Source: Thermoplasmata archaeon
Lineage (GTDB): Archaea > Thermoplasmatota > Thermoplasmata > Thermoplasmatales > Thermoplasmataceae
Direction: 5' to 3'
DNA length: 6,890 nt
Assembly: GCA_021797295.1 (NCBI GenBank)
Contig: JAKAAA010000057.1
Location: 1-6,890, forward strand
The stretch's first letter is position 1; the number at the start of each line of letters is the position of its first letter. The position numbers and the translations under genes were made by a program. Positions 1 through 6,890 of the stretch are shown piece by piece. The notes under the pieces are model-generated. The model did no database searches, was not told where the DNA came from, and saw only the letters and a program-made list of their open reading frames with translations.

Positions 1-33
1 AGGTAATTCATCAAAAGGGCTATTTATATCCAT
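1..33 (-). CDS. Start of a divergent gene, partial (first 11 codons only), function unknown
   Basis: An ATG at position 33 on the minus strand opens a frame that stays open to the window edge and reads MDINSPFDELP. That is too little to name a product. The main support is the promoter geometry: a TATA-like stretch lies 21-31 bases upstream of this ATG, and there is no Shine-Dalgarno before it, as expected for a leaderless archaeal gene. It would be transcribed away from mcrB, with 185 bases between the two start codons. Eleven open codons can occur by chance, so the call is tentative. It may be another defence gene or ordinary flanking chromosome. Confidence 0.45.
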   Translation of the reverse strand, partial: MDINSPFDELP

Positions 34-53
34 TATAAAATGTTATGCTACAG

Positions 54-64
54 TTATATATAAA
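54..64 (-). promoter_or_regulatory. Putative archaeal TATA box of the divergent left-edge gene
   Basis: Read on the minus strand this is TTTATATATAA, spanning -31 to -21 relative to the ATG at position 33. An archaeal TATA box is normally centred about 26 bases before the transcription start, so transcription would begin at or next to the ATG and give a leaderless message. The surrounding DNA is so AT-rich that similar strings are common, so the support comes from the spacing, not the string alone. Confidence 0.45.
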
Positions 65-190
65 TATTTGATATAAATTGAAAAGTTTAGTTAATTTGAA
101 ATAAAGTATTTATCTATTTTTCTATAACTATTCTATGAATTCAATTTTTTAGTGAAACATTTATAAATTATGCTCATTTTAATATAAAAG

Positions 191-198
191 TTTATATA
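191..198 (+). promoter_or_regulatory. Putative TATA box of the mcrBC operon
   Basis: TTTATATA lies 21-28 bases before the mcrB ATG and follows a purine run, AAAAG (186-190), that could act as the BRE bound by TFB. No Shine-Dalgarno is visible between the box and the ATG. The spacing places transcription start at about the ATG, so mcrB is probably translated from a leaderless message. An overlapping alternative, TATAAAAG at 183-190, sits 29-36 bases before the ATG and would give a leader of only a few bases. Confidence 0.5.
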
Positions 199-218
199 TG
201 TATTTGAGCTAGTTATCA

Positions 219-1826
219 ATGGAAATTTTACAAGATTCAGAAAAACAAGAATTAAAAAACTATTATGACCATGCGATTAATGCTGGAGATTACTGGGCAC
301 AAAAACGTAAGGAACATGATAAACATCAAGAGGTATTAAGCAAATACTTGTCAAAGGATAACTTAAATTTAATATCACAGGATGACCTGAAAAAACTATT
401 AGTTGAGTTGTGGGCTACCAGTCAACGTTTTAAGTCTATTTCAGGAGTGGAGAAACGCATATTAAAAAATAATAACAATGATTTTAAAAAAATTATTGAA
501 GGGATTAAAGATTTACTTTATGGTCAAGAATATCTAGAAGATAGAATTAATACATTCTCAAAAAATATTAATTATATGAAACTAGCATATACATCTGAAA
601 TGCTACATTTTGTATATCCGGATAAATACCCACTTTGGAATTTAACTACCGAAGCAGCCTTGGAAAAGATTAGTCCAGATAATTTACTATCCTATATCAA
701 GAGTGGAACTTATAGCACGGGCAAAGAAGGTCAAAAATATAAAAAAATTATAGAGGTAATGACAGCAATAAAGAATAGTATAGAAAAAGATGAAAATATA
801 AAATTAGATTTTATTGATGTAGACATATTAATTATTGCTATACAAAGGCCACCAGATAGTTTCGCGTCAGACAAAGAAAATCTTAATAAACAGAAATTGA
901 AATCAAAGAATTTTATTTTTAATGGCCCCGTCGGTACTGGAAAAAGTGAGTTCGCAAATATACTAGCTAAGAAAATTATAGAAAATAAAATACTAAGTGT
1001 ATCAGAAATAGAGCAATTACTGAAAGATTTTAACAAAGGCGATTTACCGATTAAAAAGTACGATGATGAGAGATTAAAAAAGGTTACATTTCACCCGTCA
1101 TACGGATATGAAGATTTTATAATGGGACTCAAGGCAGAAGTGGATAAAAAAAACAATATAAAATATGAGTACAGAAATGGAATATTCAAAGAACTTAGCT
1201 ACACTGCTGACAAAGATCCTAAAAATAATTACGTTATGATAATAGACGAGATAAACAGAGGCGATATTTCAAGGATATTCGGTGAACTGATAACTCTTGT
1301 GGAGGAAAGCAAGCGTGGAGATAAAATAGAACTTCCATACAAAGACGGAGAGGATTTTATAGAATTCATAGTTCCACAAAATCTTTACATAATTGGAACA
1401 ATGAACGATTCTGACAAGAGCATAGCGTTGCTTGACTCCGCTCTACGAAGGAGATTCATGTTTTTTAGGATCGATCCAAAACCTGATATCGTAGATAAAT
1501 GGTACAATAGCAACAAAATTATTCACGATACCTTTAAAATCTTAAATGATAGAATATCCAATGTCAAAGGGTCTGATTATGTGATAGGCCACGCATTTTT
1601 AAAGCCTGAAGATGATGTAAATGAAATGGAAAATTTCATGCATATATTCAGATATAAGATAATACCACTGCTTCAGGAATATTTCTATGGTGATAAAGTG
1701 GGGCTTGAAAATGTCCTTGGAAAGGCTTTCAATGATGATGGGAGCATAAAATACAATAGTTTTGATAAGGTAGAGGATTTCAAAGAAGAGCTTCAAAAAA
1801 TACAGGCAATACCAAATGGAAATTAA
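219..1826 (+). CDS. mcrB: McrB-type AAA+ NTPase of a type IV (modification-dependent) restriction system
   Basis: This is the DNA-recognising motor subunit that would form a ring, hydrolyse nucleotide (GTP in characterised McrB) and activate the McrC nuclease. The 535-residue protein has an N-terminal domain (about 1-200), a short linker, and an McrB AAA+ module. Visible in order are Walker A GPVGTGKS (236-243), the McrB-family FHPSYGYEDF (291-300), Walker B with D343/E344 followed by INRG, the McrB signature MNDSDKS (395-401; N396 and D399 kept), arginines 410-412 in LDSALRRRF, and C-terminal IGHAFL (456-461) and EYFYGDKV (487-494). Walker A has V for the usual second P and S for the final T. 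The N-terminal domain is not one I can name; it contains LLYGQEYLEDRI (99-110) and YPDKYPLWN (133-141) and probably sets specificity. The gene overlaps mcrC by 11 bases. The N-terminal part is much more AT-rich than the AAA+ part. The ATG at 219 is favoured by the TATA spacing. Confidence 0.93.
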   Translation: MEILQDSEKQELKNYYDHAINAGDYWAQKRKEHDKHQEVLSKYLSKDNLNLISQDDLKKLLVELWATSQRFKSISGVEKRILKNNNNDFKKIIEGIKDLLYGQEYLEDRINTFSKNINYMKLAYTSEMLHFVYPDKYPLWNLTTEAALEKISPDNLLSYIKSGTYSTGKEGQKYKKIIEVMTAIKNSIEKDENIKLDFIDVDILIIAIQRPPDSFASDKENLNKQKLKSKNFIFNGPVGTGKSEFANILAKKIIENKILSVSEIEQLLKDFNKGDLPIKKYDDERLKKVTFHPSYGYEDFIMGLKAEVDKKNNIKYEYRNGIFKELSYTADKDPKNNYVMIIDEINRGDISRIFGELITLVEESKRGDKIELPYKDGEDFIEFIVPQNLYIIGTMNDSDKSIALLDSALRRRFMFFRIDPKPDIVDKWYNSNKIIHDTFKILNDRISNVKGSDYVIGHAFLKPEDDVNEMENFMHIFRYKIIPLLQEYFYGDKVGLENVLGKAFNDDGSIKYNSFDKVEDFKEELQKIQAIPNGN

Positions 1827-3081
1827 GAAATTCTATGAAAACAAGCCCATAAAGGATGACTCGCTCAATGACTATATTAAGAACTCAAAAGGTAGAAACC
1901 TTGATAAGATTATAAGCAGGAATTCCCAGGCTGACATAATCTTTAAACAATATATTGGGGTGATAAAATATAATGATTATGTATTTACCATCCTGCCAAA
2001 AATTTGGGAGGGAACCGAAAGAAAAAATTATAATTTAATTTACCTTTTTACTTACGGGTTAATACCACATTCTTATATTGAAAAGCATGCGGATTGGTTC
2101 ATCAACAGGAATCGGGATATTGACATTCTTGATTTCCTTATGTATCTGTTTTCCTATTCTTTAAATGAGGAGCTTGACAAGGGTCTCTACATGCAGTATG
2201 TTATGACTAGCGACAACAGCAGATACCTGAGGGGCAGGATGGACATTGCCAGGCAGGTAAATAAAATAGACAAATCCCGTTTCGAACAGGTATATTATCA
2301 AAGGACTGCGGACAACTATCTCAATAATTTCCTTGCATACTGCAATGAGTATTTCATGCCGAAGTTGACACTGGAACAGGCACGGTCAATAAACCGGAAT
2401 ATCTCCAGCATATTCAATACAGAACTCAGCAGGCCTTATGAACATCAAATTAAAAATTATAAATTTAACAGGCTGAATGAAAGATTTGAAATCCCATTTA
2501 ACATAGCCAGCATTATTATGAAATACCTATCTCCATCATCACAGTCCAGCGAAACTTCTCAAACTACATCGATGTTCCTGTTTGATATGAATTGGTTGTT
2601 TGAAAAATTTATCTTTAATTTCCTGCATGAGAATAGAAAAACAATATTTCCAGAATGCCCTGAAATAAATTTGCAATACCAGAAATCACGTCGTAATTTT
2701 ATTTTTGAAGGACAGCGGAGCTTAAAATTAACGAAACCAGATATAATTATCCAGAATGGAAATAATAGGAAGATAATAATCGATGTAAAATATAAAGAAA
2801 TAAAAGATCTTGAAATATCTACAGGAGAGGAAAAGAATATCTGTGAAAGGGACTTGTACCAGATGTTTGCATATTCAGAGCTATATGAAGTAGATACAAT
2901 TTTGTGCTACCCGTATATGAAAGCAGATCCTGTTCAGGTCAGAGGGCCTTTTTTATTCAAAAAAAATGGCAATAGAAAGATATGGCTTATGGGAGTAAAA
3001 TTGGATTTTGAGGATAACTGGGAAAATAAAACAATTGAAAGGTTTAAAAGTGAATTTGGCAAAATGTTAAGCTGCAGTTAA
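1816..3081 (+). CDS. mcrC: McrC-type endonuclease subunit of the McrBC system
   Basis: McrC binds the McrB ring, stimulates its NTPase and cuts DNA when translocating complexes meet. The 421-residue protein shows the McrC order: an N-terminal McrB-binding region with a YIGVIKYNDYVFTILPKI-type strand pair (46-63), the family motif LRGRMDI (138-144), a helix MNWLFEKFI (258-266), and a C-terminal PD-(D/E)XK nuclease in which D309 (KPDIII), D323 and K325 (IDVKYK) are the expected catalytic residues, followed by DLYQMFAY (346-353). The catalytic set is complete, so an active nuclease is expected. It is longer than the roughly 350-residue Escherichia coli McrC. The start overlaps the end of mcrB by 11 bases in another frame, and no strong Shine-Dalgarno precedes it, so translational coupling to mcrB is likely. 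It ends 30 bases from the convergent hsdR gene. Confidence 0.94.
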   Translation: MEIKKFYENKPIKDDSLNDYIKNSKGRNLDKIISRNSQADIIFKQYIGVIKYNDYVFTILPKIWEGTERKNYNLIYLFTYGLIPHSYIEKHADWFINRNRDIDILDFLMYLFSYSLNEELDKGLYMQYVMTSDNSRYLRGRMDIARQVNKIDKSRFEQVYYQRTADNYLNNFLAYCNEYFMPKLTLEQARSINRNISSIFNTELSRPYEHQIKNYKFNRLNERFEIPFNIASIIMKYLSPSSQSSETSQTTSMFLFDMNWLFEKFIFNFLHENRKTIFPECPEINLQYQKSRRNFIFEGQRSLKLTKPDIIIQNGNNRKIIIDVKYKEIKDLEISTGEEKNICERDLYQMFAYSELYEVDTILCYPYMKADPVQVRGPFLFKKNGNRKIWLMGVKLDFEDNWENKTIERFKSEFGKMLSCS

Positions 3082-3094
3082 TATATTCTTGTCA

Positions 3095-3100
3095 TTTTTT
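3095..3100 (+). terminator. Oligo-T terminator candidate after mcrC
   Basis: A run of six T begins 14 bases after the mcrC stop codon, within a T-rich stretch (3083-3100). No convincing hairpin precedes it. Archaeal RNA polymerase commonly stops at oligo-T without a hairpin, so this is a reasonable end for the mcrBC message. It is the only such run in the 30-base gap, and it serves the plus strand only; on the minus strand it is A-rich and would not stop hsdR transcripts. Confidence 0.4.
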
Positions 3101-3111
3101 AGGCAGTCGAT

Positions 3112-6100
3112 TTAATTCACCCATCCCTGCCCCAGGCGTTTGGCCTGTTCCAGAACAGTTATTGTTGCCTTCTCCTGCTTGTCCGGTGGATACCCGTACT
3201 TCTTCAGTATTCTTTTTACAATCAACCTGAGTTTGGCCTGTACACTTTCCCTTACAGACCAGTCAATGGTTATATTCTTTTTAACAGTGGCGACAAGCTC
3301 CCTTGCAATAACCCTTAAGGTTTCATCGCCCAGTACATCCTTTGCACTCTTGTTATCTGCCAATGCATCGTAGAATGCAACTTCATCATCATTGAGCCCG
3401 AGATCCTTTCCACGGTTCTGTTCATCCCTGATCTTCTTTGCTAGATCTATTAGCTCCTGGATTACCTCCGCAGTTTCTATGCTTTTGTTTGTGTATGCCT
3501 TTATGGCATTTTCAAGAAGTTTCAAGAAGGACCTCTGCTGGACCAGGTTTTTGCTCATCCTTATCTTTATCTGGTCGTTCAGAAGCTTTTTCAGCATCTC
3601 GAATGCAAGGTTCCTCTGTGGCATGTCCTTAACCTCTGCAAGGAACTCATCCGATAGTATAGATATATCCGGCTTGTTTAATCCTGCTGCTGCAAATATG
3701 TCTATCACTCTATCAGATACCAGTGATTTTGAAAGTATCTGCTTTATGGCTGTCTCTGAATCACCTGAATCAACCCTCCTAGTTTCAGTGTTCTTTATCA
3801 GAGCAGATCTAACAGCCTGGAAGAATCCAACATCATCCCTTATCTTTACAGCATCATTCTCCGGCATTACCAGTGCAAATGCCTTTGTAAGCTCTGTCAC
3901 ATTCCTTATATACCTCTCCTTGCCGTTCTCTATTGACAGTATGTGATCCATCGCCTTCTCCAGTGTTGATAATCTGTTACTAGTATTCTGGGAAAAGAAT
4001 AACCTGTAATCAAAGCCGTTGAACATTGCAGTGACTATTTCATACTTCTCTTCAAGCAGTGCTATGGCCTGATCTATGGGTATTCCGGTCTCCCTTCTGT
4101 CTCCCTCTGTGTACTCCGATAATGCCTTCTTGAGTTCAAATGCTAAACCCAGATAATCAACTACCAGACCACCTGGCTTGTCCCTGAAAACCCTGTTCAC
4201 CCTGGCTATTGCCTGCATTAAAGTGTGACCCTGCATGGGCTTATCTATGTACATTGTATTCAGGATTGGCGCATCGAAGCCCGTTAACCACATATCCCTT
4301 ACAATAACTATTTTTAAAGGATCGTTAGGATCCTTCATCCTCTCTGCAAGGTTCTGCCTTCTTTCCTTATTTCTGATGTGCTCCTGCCATAGTGGTCCAT
4401 CAGCAGCTGAACCTGTCATTATCACCTTTATTATACCCTTGTCATCATCCTTATCATACCATTCAGGCCTTAGTTTTACTATTTCATTGTGCAGTTCAAT
4501 AGCTATCCTCCTGCTCATGGCAACTATCATTGCCTTGCCATCCATCACAGAGGATCGAGATTCCCAGTGTTCAACTATATCCCTTGCTATTATCTTTATC
4601 CTATTTGGGCTTCCAACAACTGCTTCCACCCTGGCCCATTTTGTCTTCAATTTCTCCCTGGCTGCTATTTCCTCACCCTCGGTAATCTCATCGAATTCCT
4701 GATCTATATGGGGCCTCTCCTCTGGCTTCAAATCTATTTTAGCCAGCCTGCTCTCATAGTATATGCGGACAGTGGATCCATCATCAACAGCCTGCTGAAC
4801 ATCGTATATATCAACATATTTGCCGAATACCTGGGGTGTCGATCTATCCTCCTTCTCTATAGGTGTTCCAGTAAATCCTATGAAGGTTGCATTGGGAACA
4901 GCATCACGTAAATACTTTGCATAGCCATATTTGATATCGGCATCGCTTTTAGAAATATCTGCCCGGAAACCGTACTGGCTTCTGTGTGCCTCATCTGCTA
5001 TTATGACTATATTGCTTCTCTCTGATAGCAATGGAAAATCATTCCCCTCCTCGGGTAGAAACTTCTGTATGGTTGTGAATACAATCCCTCCGGATGCTAC
5101 ACTGATAAGTTCCTTTAATGATTCCCTGGAATCAGCCTGCTTTGGCTCCTGCCTTATAAGTTCCTGGCACCTTGCAAATGTGCCGAATAACTGATCATCA
5201 AGATCGTTCCTGTCCGTTAATACTATTATTGTAGGATTCTCCATTGCAGGATCCAGAACAAGCTTTCCCGTGTAGAATACCATTGTGAGGCTCTTCCCTG
5301 AACCCTGGGTATGCCATACTATTCCAGCCTTGTGATCTGATTTCACTGCCTTTCTTGTTGATATGAGAGCTTTATTTGCAGCGTTGTACTGCTGGTAAGC
5401 TGCTACTTTCTTTGATATCTTTATACTGCCACCGGATCTGTCCGTCTCATAAACTATAAAATTCCTTATTACATCTATTATAGTATCCTCTGAAAGCATT
5501 CCTGTTATTATGGTTTCTAGGCTGTTGAGTTCCTTAGGTCTTTCGTAATCCACTGTTTTCCACTGGGAGAATCTTTCCCTTGGTGATGTTATTGTGCCGT
5601 ATCTTGATTCTATGCCGTCGCTTATTATGCAAAGTTCATTGAACCGGAATATTGAGGGTATTTCATTCATGTATGTATTAATCTGGCTGTACGCATTCCA
5701 TATTGTGGCATTCTCATCCTCCGGGTTCTTCAACTCTATGATTACAACGGGAATGCCATTTATAAAGAGAACAATATCAGGCCTCCTCTCATGCCTGTTC
5801 TCAACCATGGTGAACTGGTTCACAGCAAGGAACTCATTATTATCAATATGTTTGAAATCAAAAAGGAATATTTTTCCATGCCTTATGGAATCTTTATTCC
5901 TGTATTCAACGTCAACACCGTTTACCAATAGGTTATGGAAATCGTGGTTGTTGTTGATAAGATCCTGGTTCTGATTCTTTCTAACCCTTCTTATTGCATC
6001 CTCTATGGCCTCTTCAGGGAATTCCGGATTGATTATTCTGAGATGTTCCCTGAGCCTTTCACTAAGGATTGATTCATCGTATTCCCGCTCCTGGTATTTC

Positions 6101-6201
6101 CCGCCAGGGGATAAATCAGGGCCAAAGGCTATGGAATAACCGATATTTGATAATATTTCAAGGAACAGTTTTTCAAGATCCGATTCATTCATTCTACTCA
6201 T
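3112..6201 (-). CDS. hsdR: Type I restriction enzyme R subunit (HsdR): nuclease and SF2 DNA translocase
   Basis: HsdR joins the HsdM2-HsdS methylase core, pumps DNA using ATP and cuts it away from the recognition site when the site is unmethylated. Numbered from the ATG at 6201 (1029 residues, a usual length), an N-terminal PD-(D/E)XK nuclease shows D142 (RRPDIV), E156 and K158 (IIELKNP). Two RecA-like motor domains follow: Walker A HTQGSGKS (297-304), [10 protein letters not shown] (329-338), the DEAH box (403-406), TGTP (444-447), [10 protein letters not shown] (636-645) and QAIARVNR (663-670). A helical C-terminal region (about 740-1029) should contact the methylase core. All key residues are present. 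Two closely spaced ATGs exist, at 6207 and 6201. The second is chosen because GGAGG (6208-6212) lies six bases before it, while that motif directly touches the first. The start overlaps the hsdS stop by eight bases. Its GC content is clearly higher than that of the mcrB N-terminal region. Confidence 0.96.
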   Translation of the reverse strand: MSRMNESDLEKLFLEILSNIGYSIAFGPDLSPGGKYQEREYDESILSERLREHLRIINPEFPEEAIEDAIRRVRKNQNQDLINNNHDFHNLLVNGVDVEYRNKDSIRHGKIFLFDFKHIDNNEFLAVNQFTMVENRHERRPDIVLFINGIPVVIIELKNPEDENATIWNAYSQINTYMNEIPSIFRFNELCIISDGIESRYGTITSPRERFSQWKTVDYERPKELNSLETIITGMLSEDTIIDVIRNFIVYETDRSGGSIKISKKVAAYQQYNAANKALISTRKAVKSDHKAGIVWHTQGSGKSLTMVFYTGKLVLDPAMENPTIIVLTDRNDLDDQLFGTFARCQELIRQEPKQADSRESLKELISVASGGIVFTTIQKFLPEEGNDFPLLSERSNIVIIADEAHRSQYGFRADISKSDADIKYGYAKYLRDAVPNATFIGFTGTPIEKEDRSTPQVFGKYVDIYDVQQAVDDGSTVRIYYESRLAKIDLKPEERPHIDQEFDEITEGEEIAAREKLKTKWARVEAVVGSPNRIKIIARDIVEHWESRSSVMDGKAMIVAMSRRIAIELHNEIVKLRPEWYDKDDDKGIIKVIMTGSAADGPLWQEHIRNKERRQNLAERMKDPNDPLKIVIVRDMWLTGFDAPILNTMYIDKPMQGHTLMQAIARVNRVFRDKPGGLVVDYLGLAFELKKALSEYTEGDRRETGIPIDQAIALLEEKYEIVTAMFNGFDYRLFFSQNTSNRLSTLEKAMDHILSIENGKERYIRNVTELTKAFALVMPENDAVKIRDDVGFFQAVRSALIKNTETRRVDSGDSETAIKQILSKSLVSDRVIDIFAAAGLNKPDISILSDEFLAEVKDMPQRNLAFEMLKKLLNDQIKIRMSKNLVQQRSFLKLLENAIKAYTNKSIETAEVIQELIDLAKKIRDEQNRGKDLGLNDDEVAFYDALADNKSAKDVLGDETLRVIARELVATVKKNITIDWSVRESVQAKLRLIVKRILKKYGYPPDKQEKATITVLEQAKRLGQGWVN

Positions 6202-6890
6202 GTTCATCCTCCATAGGTACTCTGATTTTGCCGGTCATTAACTTTGGAAGGAGGGAATCTCTTATATTAGATAAACTATGGTTTTCAACAGTTAGGTACT
6301 GAATTCTAGAGAATATAGTAGCAACTAATAAGTGAAATTTCGAGATAATTTTATCTGTTGGAGTTACGATCTTGAATAAAAGAAGATCGTCCTTTGAAAG
6401 ACCTTTAATGACAGAACCAGATGCCTTCAATATCAAATTGTTAAGTCCATATTCTAATGTAAAATACGAGTACTCTTTATAGACTTCGCTTACTGGATCT
6501 AGAGCGGCTACACCTCTTCCAATACAATACGCTTTATCAGAATATGTCAAATTTCCTATAGTGGCTCTAATGCAGAATAAAAGATCTCCTTTTTTGCACA
6601 TTCTTACGGGATTGGTTGTAAATTTTTTAGGCTCTATTATTCCACTGGAAAAATCTGCTGCACCATTCAGTAAAGGCACTCCAATACCATCAGTGTTATA
6701 TGAAGTTCCTTTTGGAGAAACGCCCATATTTAAATGAACTATATCTTTGAAATATTTTACTTTCCATCCCTTCGGTATACTTCCCAGTTCAGAATCCACC
6801 ATCTCACCTCCACTTGACTTATATGGCTTTCCCTCTTCATTTGGGAACTCAAAGTCAATGAACCAGTGCTTGAATATGGCCTGTGCAATG
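6194..6890 (-). CDS. hsdS: Type I restriction-modification specificity subunit (HsdS), C-terminal part; start beyond the right edge
   Basis: HsdS reads the bipartite target site and holds HsdM and HsdR. The frame is open to the window edge, giving 231 whole codons. The first visible part is the conserved central region (about 1-30), with [20 protein letters not shown] and a glycine-containing link, which in full proteins follows the first recognition domain. A second target-recognition domain follows: LGSIPKGW (35-42), [32 protein letters not shown] and SGSVIKGLS. The C-terminal conserved helix carries [13 protein letters not shown]. An in-frame ATG at 6802 lies within this conserved region and is internal, not the start. 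The gene ends eight bases inside hsdR. Target sequence cannot be read from it. The first recognition domain and the usual partner hsdM should lie to the right. The second recognition domain is more AT-rich than the central region and hsdR. Confidence 0.93.
   Translation of the reverse strand, partial: IAQAIFKHWFIDFEFPNEEGKPYKSSGGEMVDSELGSIPKGWKVKYFKDIVHLNMGVSPKGTSYNTDGIGVPLLNGAADFSSGIIEPKKFTTNPVRMCKKGDLLFCIRATIGNLTYSDKAYCIGRGVAALDPVSEVYKEYSYFTLEYGLNNLILKASGSVIKGLSKDDLLLFKIVTPTDKIISKFHLLVATIFSRIQYLTVENHSLSNIRDSLLPKLMTGKIRVPMEDEHE
6208..6212 (-). promoter_or_regulatory. Shine-Dalgarno that sets the hsdR start
   Basis: On the minus strand this reads GGAGG and lies inside the last codons of hsdS. 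The gap to the ATG at 6201 is six bases, an ideal distance; the gap to the ATG at 6207 is zero, which would not work. It therefore favours 6201 as the hsdR start and indicates that hsdR is translated as an internal gene of the hsd operon. Confidence 0.65.

Noticed and set aside
65..190. Possible small gene, RNA or replication origin in the AT-rich spacer
   Set aside because: No open frame of useful length, no repeated iterons, no stable stem; low complexity alone is not evidence.
731..1796. Minus-strand open frames of 101 and 65 codons within mcrB
   Set aside because: Both are fully antisense to mcrB, and the strand carrying conserved AAA+ motifs is clearly the coding one.
3071..3111. Possible hairpin terminator around the CTGCAG palindrome at the mcrC end
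   Set aside because: The palindrome is only six bases with no loop-forming arms; the plain oligo-T run explains the site better.
3140..3946. Plus-strand open frames of 77, 184 and 64 codons opposite hsdR
   Set aside because: They lie wholly antisense to a well-supported hsdR, have serine- and phenylalanine-rich compositions typical of reversed coding DNA, and show no recognisable motif.
4235..5974. Plus-strand open frames of 155, 140, 87 and 126 codons opposite the hsdR motor and nuclease domains
   Set aside because: They are shadows of hsdR; their apparent hydrophobic stretches come from the complement of charged codons and do not amount to evidence for membrane proteins.
6069..6302. Plus-strand 77-codon frame across the hsdS/hsdR junction
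   Set aside because: It overlaps two real genes on the other strand and has no promoter, ribosome site or family resemblance.
6194..6802. HsdS as a complete 202-residue protein starting at the ATG at 6802
   Set aside because: The frame is open upstream to the window edge and encodes the conserved HsdS central region ([20 protein letters not shown]), so that ATG is internal and the gene is cut by the window.

Overview
The window looks archaeal and holds two anti-invader DNA-cleavage modules facing each other. The organism is probably an AT-rich thermoacidophile of the Thermoplasmatales type. Three things point there: arginine is read mostly by AGA/AGG and isoleucine often by ATA; TATA-like boxes sit about 21-31 bases before the first ATG of genes that lack a Shine-Dalgarno, which is the pattern of leaderless archaeal transcripts; and oligo-T, not a hairpin, follows the mcrC stop. 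The lineage is inferred from style only, not from a marker gene.

Layout. Positions 1-33 carry what looks like the first 11 codons of a gene on the minus strand running out of the window. Positions 34-218 are a very AT-rich divergent promoter region with one TATA-like box for each direction. Positions 219-3081 (+) hold a two-gene McrBC operon: an McrB-type AAA+ NTPase with an unusual N-terminal domain, overlapping by 11 bases an McrC endonuclease with an intact PD-(D/E)XK site. After a 30-base gap, 3112-6890 (-) holds the end of a type I restriction-modification operon: a full HsdR translocase/nuclease, preceded by and overlapping the C-terminal part of an HsdS specificity subunit that runs off the right edge. 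The N-terminal half of HsdS and the expected hsdM lie outside.

How they would work together. The type I system would methylate host DNA through HsdM/HsdS and cut unmodified DNA through HsdR. The McrBC pair is of the type IV class, whose known members cut modified DNA. Together they would cover unmodified and foreign-modified invaders, so this is a small defence island. Both target-recognising parts (the McrB N-terminal domain and the second HsdS recognition domain) are clearly more AT-rich than the catalytic parts joined to them, which suggests recognition modules have been exchanged. No RNA gene, CRISPR array, insertion sequence or tRNA was seen.
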